NCBI GenBank assembly: GCA_030280995.1
Contig: JASXTE010000003.1
Span: 50,200,974-50,264,973, forward strand
Origin: Hemileia vastatrix
Taxonomy: Eukaryota; Basidiomycota; Pucciniomycetes; Pucciniales; Zaghouaniaceae
Reading direction: 5' to 3'
DNA: 64,000 nucleotides
This document shows, in pieces, positions 62,101 to 64,000 of the stretch (position 1 is the stretch's first letter; the number at the start of each line of letters is the position of its first letter). The notes below the pieces were generated by a model. That model ran no database searches. It was not told the origin of the DNA and was given only the letters and a program-made list of their open reading frames with translations. Made by a program: the position numbers and the translations under genes.

Positions 62101-64000
62101 AATGAAAATGACATTTTGCTCAATCATTGCACAATAAGTAGTTTGATATTGCCAAAATGTCCTCCTGATGAATTTTCAAAACTCATCAGGACACTTTCTT
62201 TGGTTTAACAAAAAAGAAAATATAGTGCAAGTTTAGCCCTGGTGGTGCACATTTGATCTAACACTTCTACTTGTTATTGATAGTGGGAATTTTCCTTAGA
62301 TTTTTATTTCTTATTTTATCCCTTTTATTTTACTTTTTTATTGCTCATATTGCTTTGGATATCAATTTTTAATTTTTAAAATAAATAATTTTCATACTCT
62401 TATACCTTTATTTAATAATATATGATTAAAGGTGGAACACCACCTGATATGCATTTTTCACACAAGTTATTACTATAGTAATAATGTTAACAATATAATG
62501 ATGACAAAAAATTAATCAAATGGTAAATTTAAATGACACAGAAATATCAAATTCCAGTGGAAATGTTTATAAGAAATCCCTTTTGAGTTTAAGAAGATTT
62601 GCTGTATGCCTACTCTCAATTAAAAAAGTGTCCAGCACAAGTTCGGCCAAACTTGTGCTGGACACTTTTGGTTGCATGAAGTCATATGAGATAAATTCTC
62701 TCTATGGCAATAAAAAATGATATTTCACTCAATTATTGAAGTAAAGAATGTTTAATATTGTAAAATTGTCCCCTGGATGTCTGTCCAAACCTCAGTTCAA
62801 AATTTGTTAGCTATACATAAAAGTAAGTTTAGACCAAGTCTTGACCTAGGGGTCCCCAACTGTCCCAACACCACTTCTGGCTCTTGATAGTAAAAATTTT
62901 ACTTGTATTTTTTATTTTGTATTAGATCCCATTTATTTTCATTTTACTTTTCTATTACTCTTTTTAATTTTAAATATCAATTTATTTTTTTAAAAACTAA
63001 ACATATTCATATTTTTTTAACTTTATATAATAATATTATTAAAGTTGTAACATCACCAATTTTGCATTTGGCATGCAGGTTTTTGCTATACTAGAAACAT
63101 TAATAATATATATGGTGACAAAAAATTAATTATAAGAAAAATATGAATGATAAAAAAAAGTTAAAAACCCAATAGAAATGTGAAAAAAAAAAACTGATGT
63201 ACTGAGAAACACTTCCACCCTAGCTACTCTCCATCATAAAAGTGTCCAGCACAAGTTTGGCCGAACTTGTGCTGGACACTTTTGTTCAGGTGCAGTCAGA
63301 TGGGATCAATTCTCTCTGTGGAAATTAAATTAAAAAAAATGCTAAATAATTACATTAGAAGTAGTTTGGTATGGCTGAATTATCCACCTTTAGTTTTTCC
63401 AAACCTCAGGTGAAAAATGTTTTATCTTTAAAAAAAATTAAATTTTATCAAACTTAGCCCTGATGGAACCCATTTGTTTCAACACCTCTACTGGCTCTTG
63501 AAGGCAGGAATTTTTCTTGAATTTTTCTTTTTCATATTTGATCTCTTTTACTTTACTTTTTTATTACTCATGTTACATTTGGATATTAATTTATAATTTT
63601 GGAAAAGAAATCATTTTCATATTTTTTTAACATTTTTTAATAATCTTATAAAAGGTGTAATATAACATGGCATGCATTTGGGGCACAAGTTTTTTCTGTA
63701 CTAATAAAATTAATAAAATTCTAATGACAAAAATTAATCAGATAATAAAATATGAATAACACAGAAAGATCAAATACCATTTGACATGCTTTAAAAAAAT
63801 AACAGTTGCACTGAAGAAGACCTGCACCCTAGCTACTCTCCATCATAAAATTGTCCAGCACAAGTTCGGCCGAACTTGTGCTGGACACTTTTGGTCAGGT
63901 GCAGTCAGATGGGATCAATTCTCTCTATGGAAATGAAAAAAATTATTTGATAAGAAACTTCACTAGATGTAGTTTGATATAGCTGATGTCAGCCAGGCTA
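59161..64000. repeat. Satellite array, long units (~609 bp)
   Basis: Eight units to the window edge. The main palindrome starts at 59585, 60190, 60795, 61408, 62017, 62624, 63238 and 63847, spacings 605, 605, 613, 609, 607, 614 and 609 bp. Each is 46 bp with arms AAAAGTGTCCAGCACAAGTT and a GGCC centre; most copies have at most one or two unpaired positions. Each unit equals a short unit plus about 375 bp of AT-rich sequence placed after the second palindrome. The array continues beyond the window. No gene is encoded. Confidence 0.92.
63847..63892. repeat. Best-preserved satellite palindrome
   Basis: The centre reads AAGTTCGGCCGAACTT, fully self-complementary; the only unpaired position is T instead of G near the left end (AAAATTGTCC against GGACACTTTT). 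Confidence 0.9.

Noticed and set aside
58179..62720. Short frames with a shared LVLD..G..QSD.INSLYGNE peptide
   Set aside because: They recur because they are satellite units read in one frame; each is closed within the unit and the palindrome forces unnatural sequence.
58188..64000. Possible CRISPR-like array of palindromic repeats
   Set aside because: Spacing of 235-614 bp, spacers that are themselves repeats, and a eukaryotic setting rule out CRISPR.

Overview
The window looks like transposon-packed, AT-rich nuclear DNA of a filamentous basidiomycete, most likely a rust fungus (Pucciniales). The pointers are short fungal introns, Ty1/Copia elements with half-tRNA(iMet) primer sites, Ty3/Gypsy chromoviruses, a Tet/JBP-like 2OG-Fe(II) oxygenase gene and a PIF/Harbinger-type transposase. 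The organism is an inference; the sequence contains no rRNA, tRNA or housekeeping gene. Only one ordinary host gene is convincing: a three-exon gene for a small secreted protein (1284-1842, minus strand).

Layout. 1-1107: internally deleted Copia fragment. 1284-1950: secreted-protein gene and its TATA box. 2672-5640: LINE endonuclease scrap, a 450-bp TIR element (3226-3675), a relic of the Tet-like gene with a conserved 3' module, and a dead Tc1/mariner transposase. 5870-18641: a Copia element (Copia1) bounded by ATTTT target duplications and broken by a chromodomain Gypsy element in its 3' LTR (5927-10814, CATAT duplication) and by two solo LTRs (13562-14961 and 16054-17147). 21005-21635: Gypsy RT relic, cut by a reversed Gypsy pol remnant (21636-25802). 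25803-30274: AT-rich DNA without genes.

30966-44337: a large LTR element (called X here) with LTR, primer site, gag, tandem hairpin repeats, then antisense genes for zinc-cluster proteins just inside the 3' LTR. A nearly intact 5.4-kb Copia (Copia2, 35395-40794, TGGAA duplication) sits inside an antisense gene, and a 261-bp MITE sits further upstream. 44338-53844: a decayed chromovirus; its 3' LTR is split by a 3.6-kb TIR transposon (49381-52976) that carries both a truncated PIF/Harbinger-like transposase and, on the opposite strand, a Tet/JBP-like gene. 53845-55674: a second decayed copy of the Tet-bearing arm. 55675-58187: non-coding element and LTR scraps. 58188-64000: a tandem satellite whose unit grows from about 235 to about 609 bp and which carries a near-perfect 46-bp palindrome in every long unit.

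Nothing here forms a host operon or pathway. The logic is one of nested insertion, and target duplications allow much of the order to be read. The two observations most worth following are the Tet-bearing TIR transposon and the palindromic satellite; the antisense zinc-cluster genes of element X come next. Reading frames in the retroelements were joined by eye, so frameshift positions are approximate.
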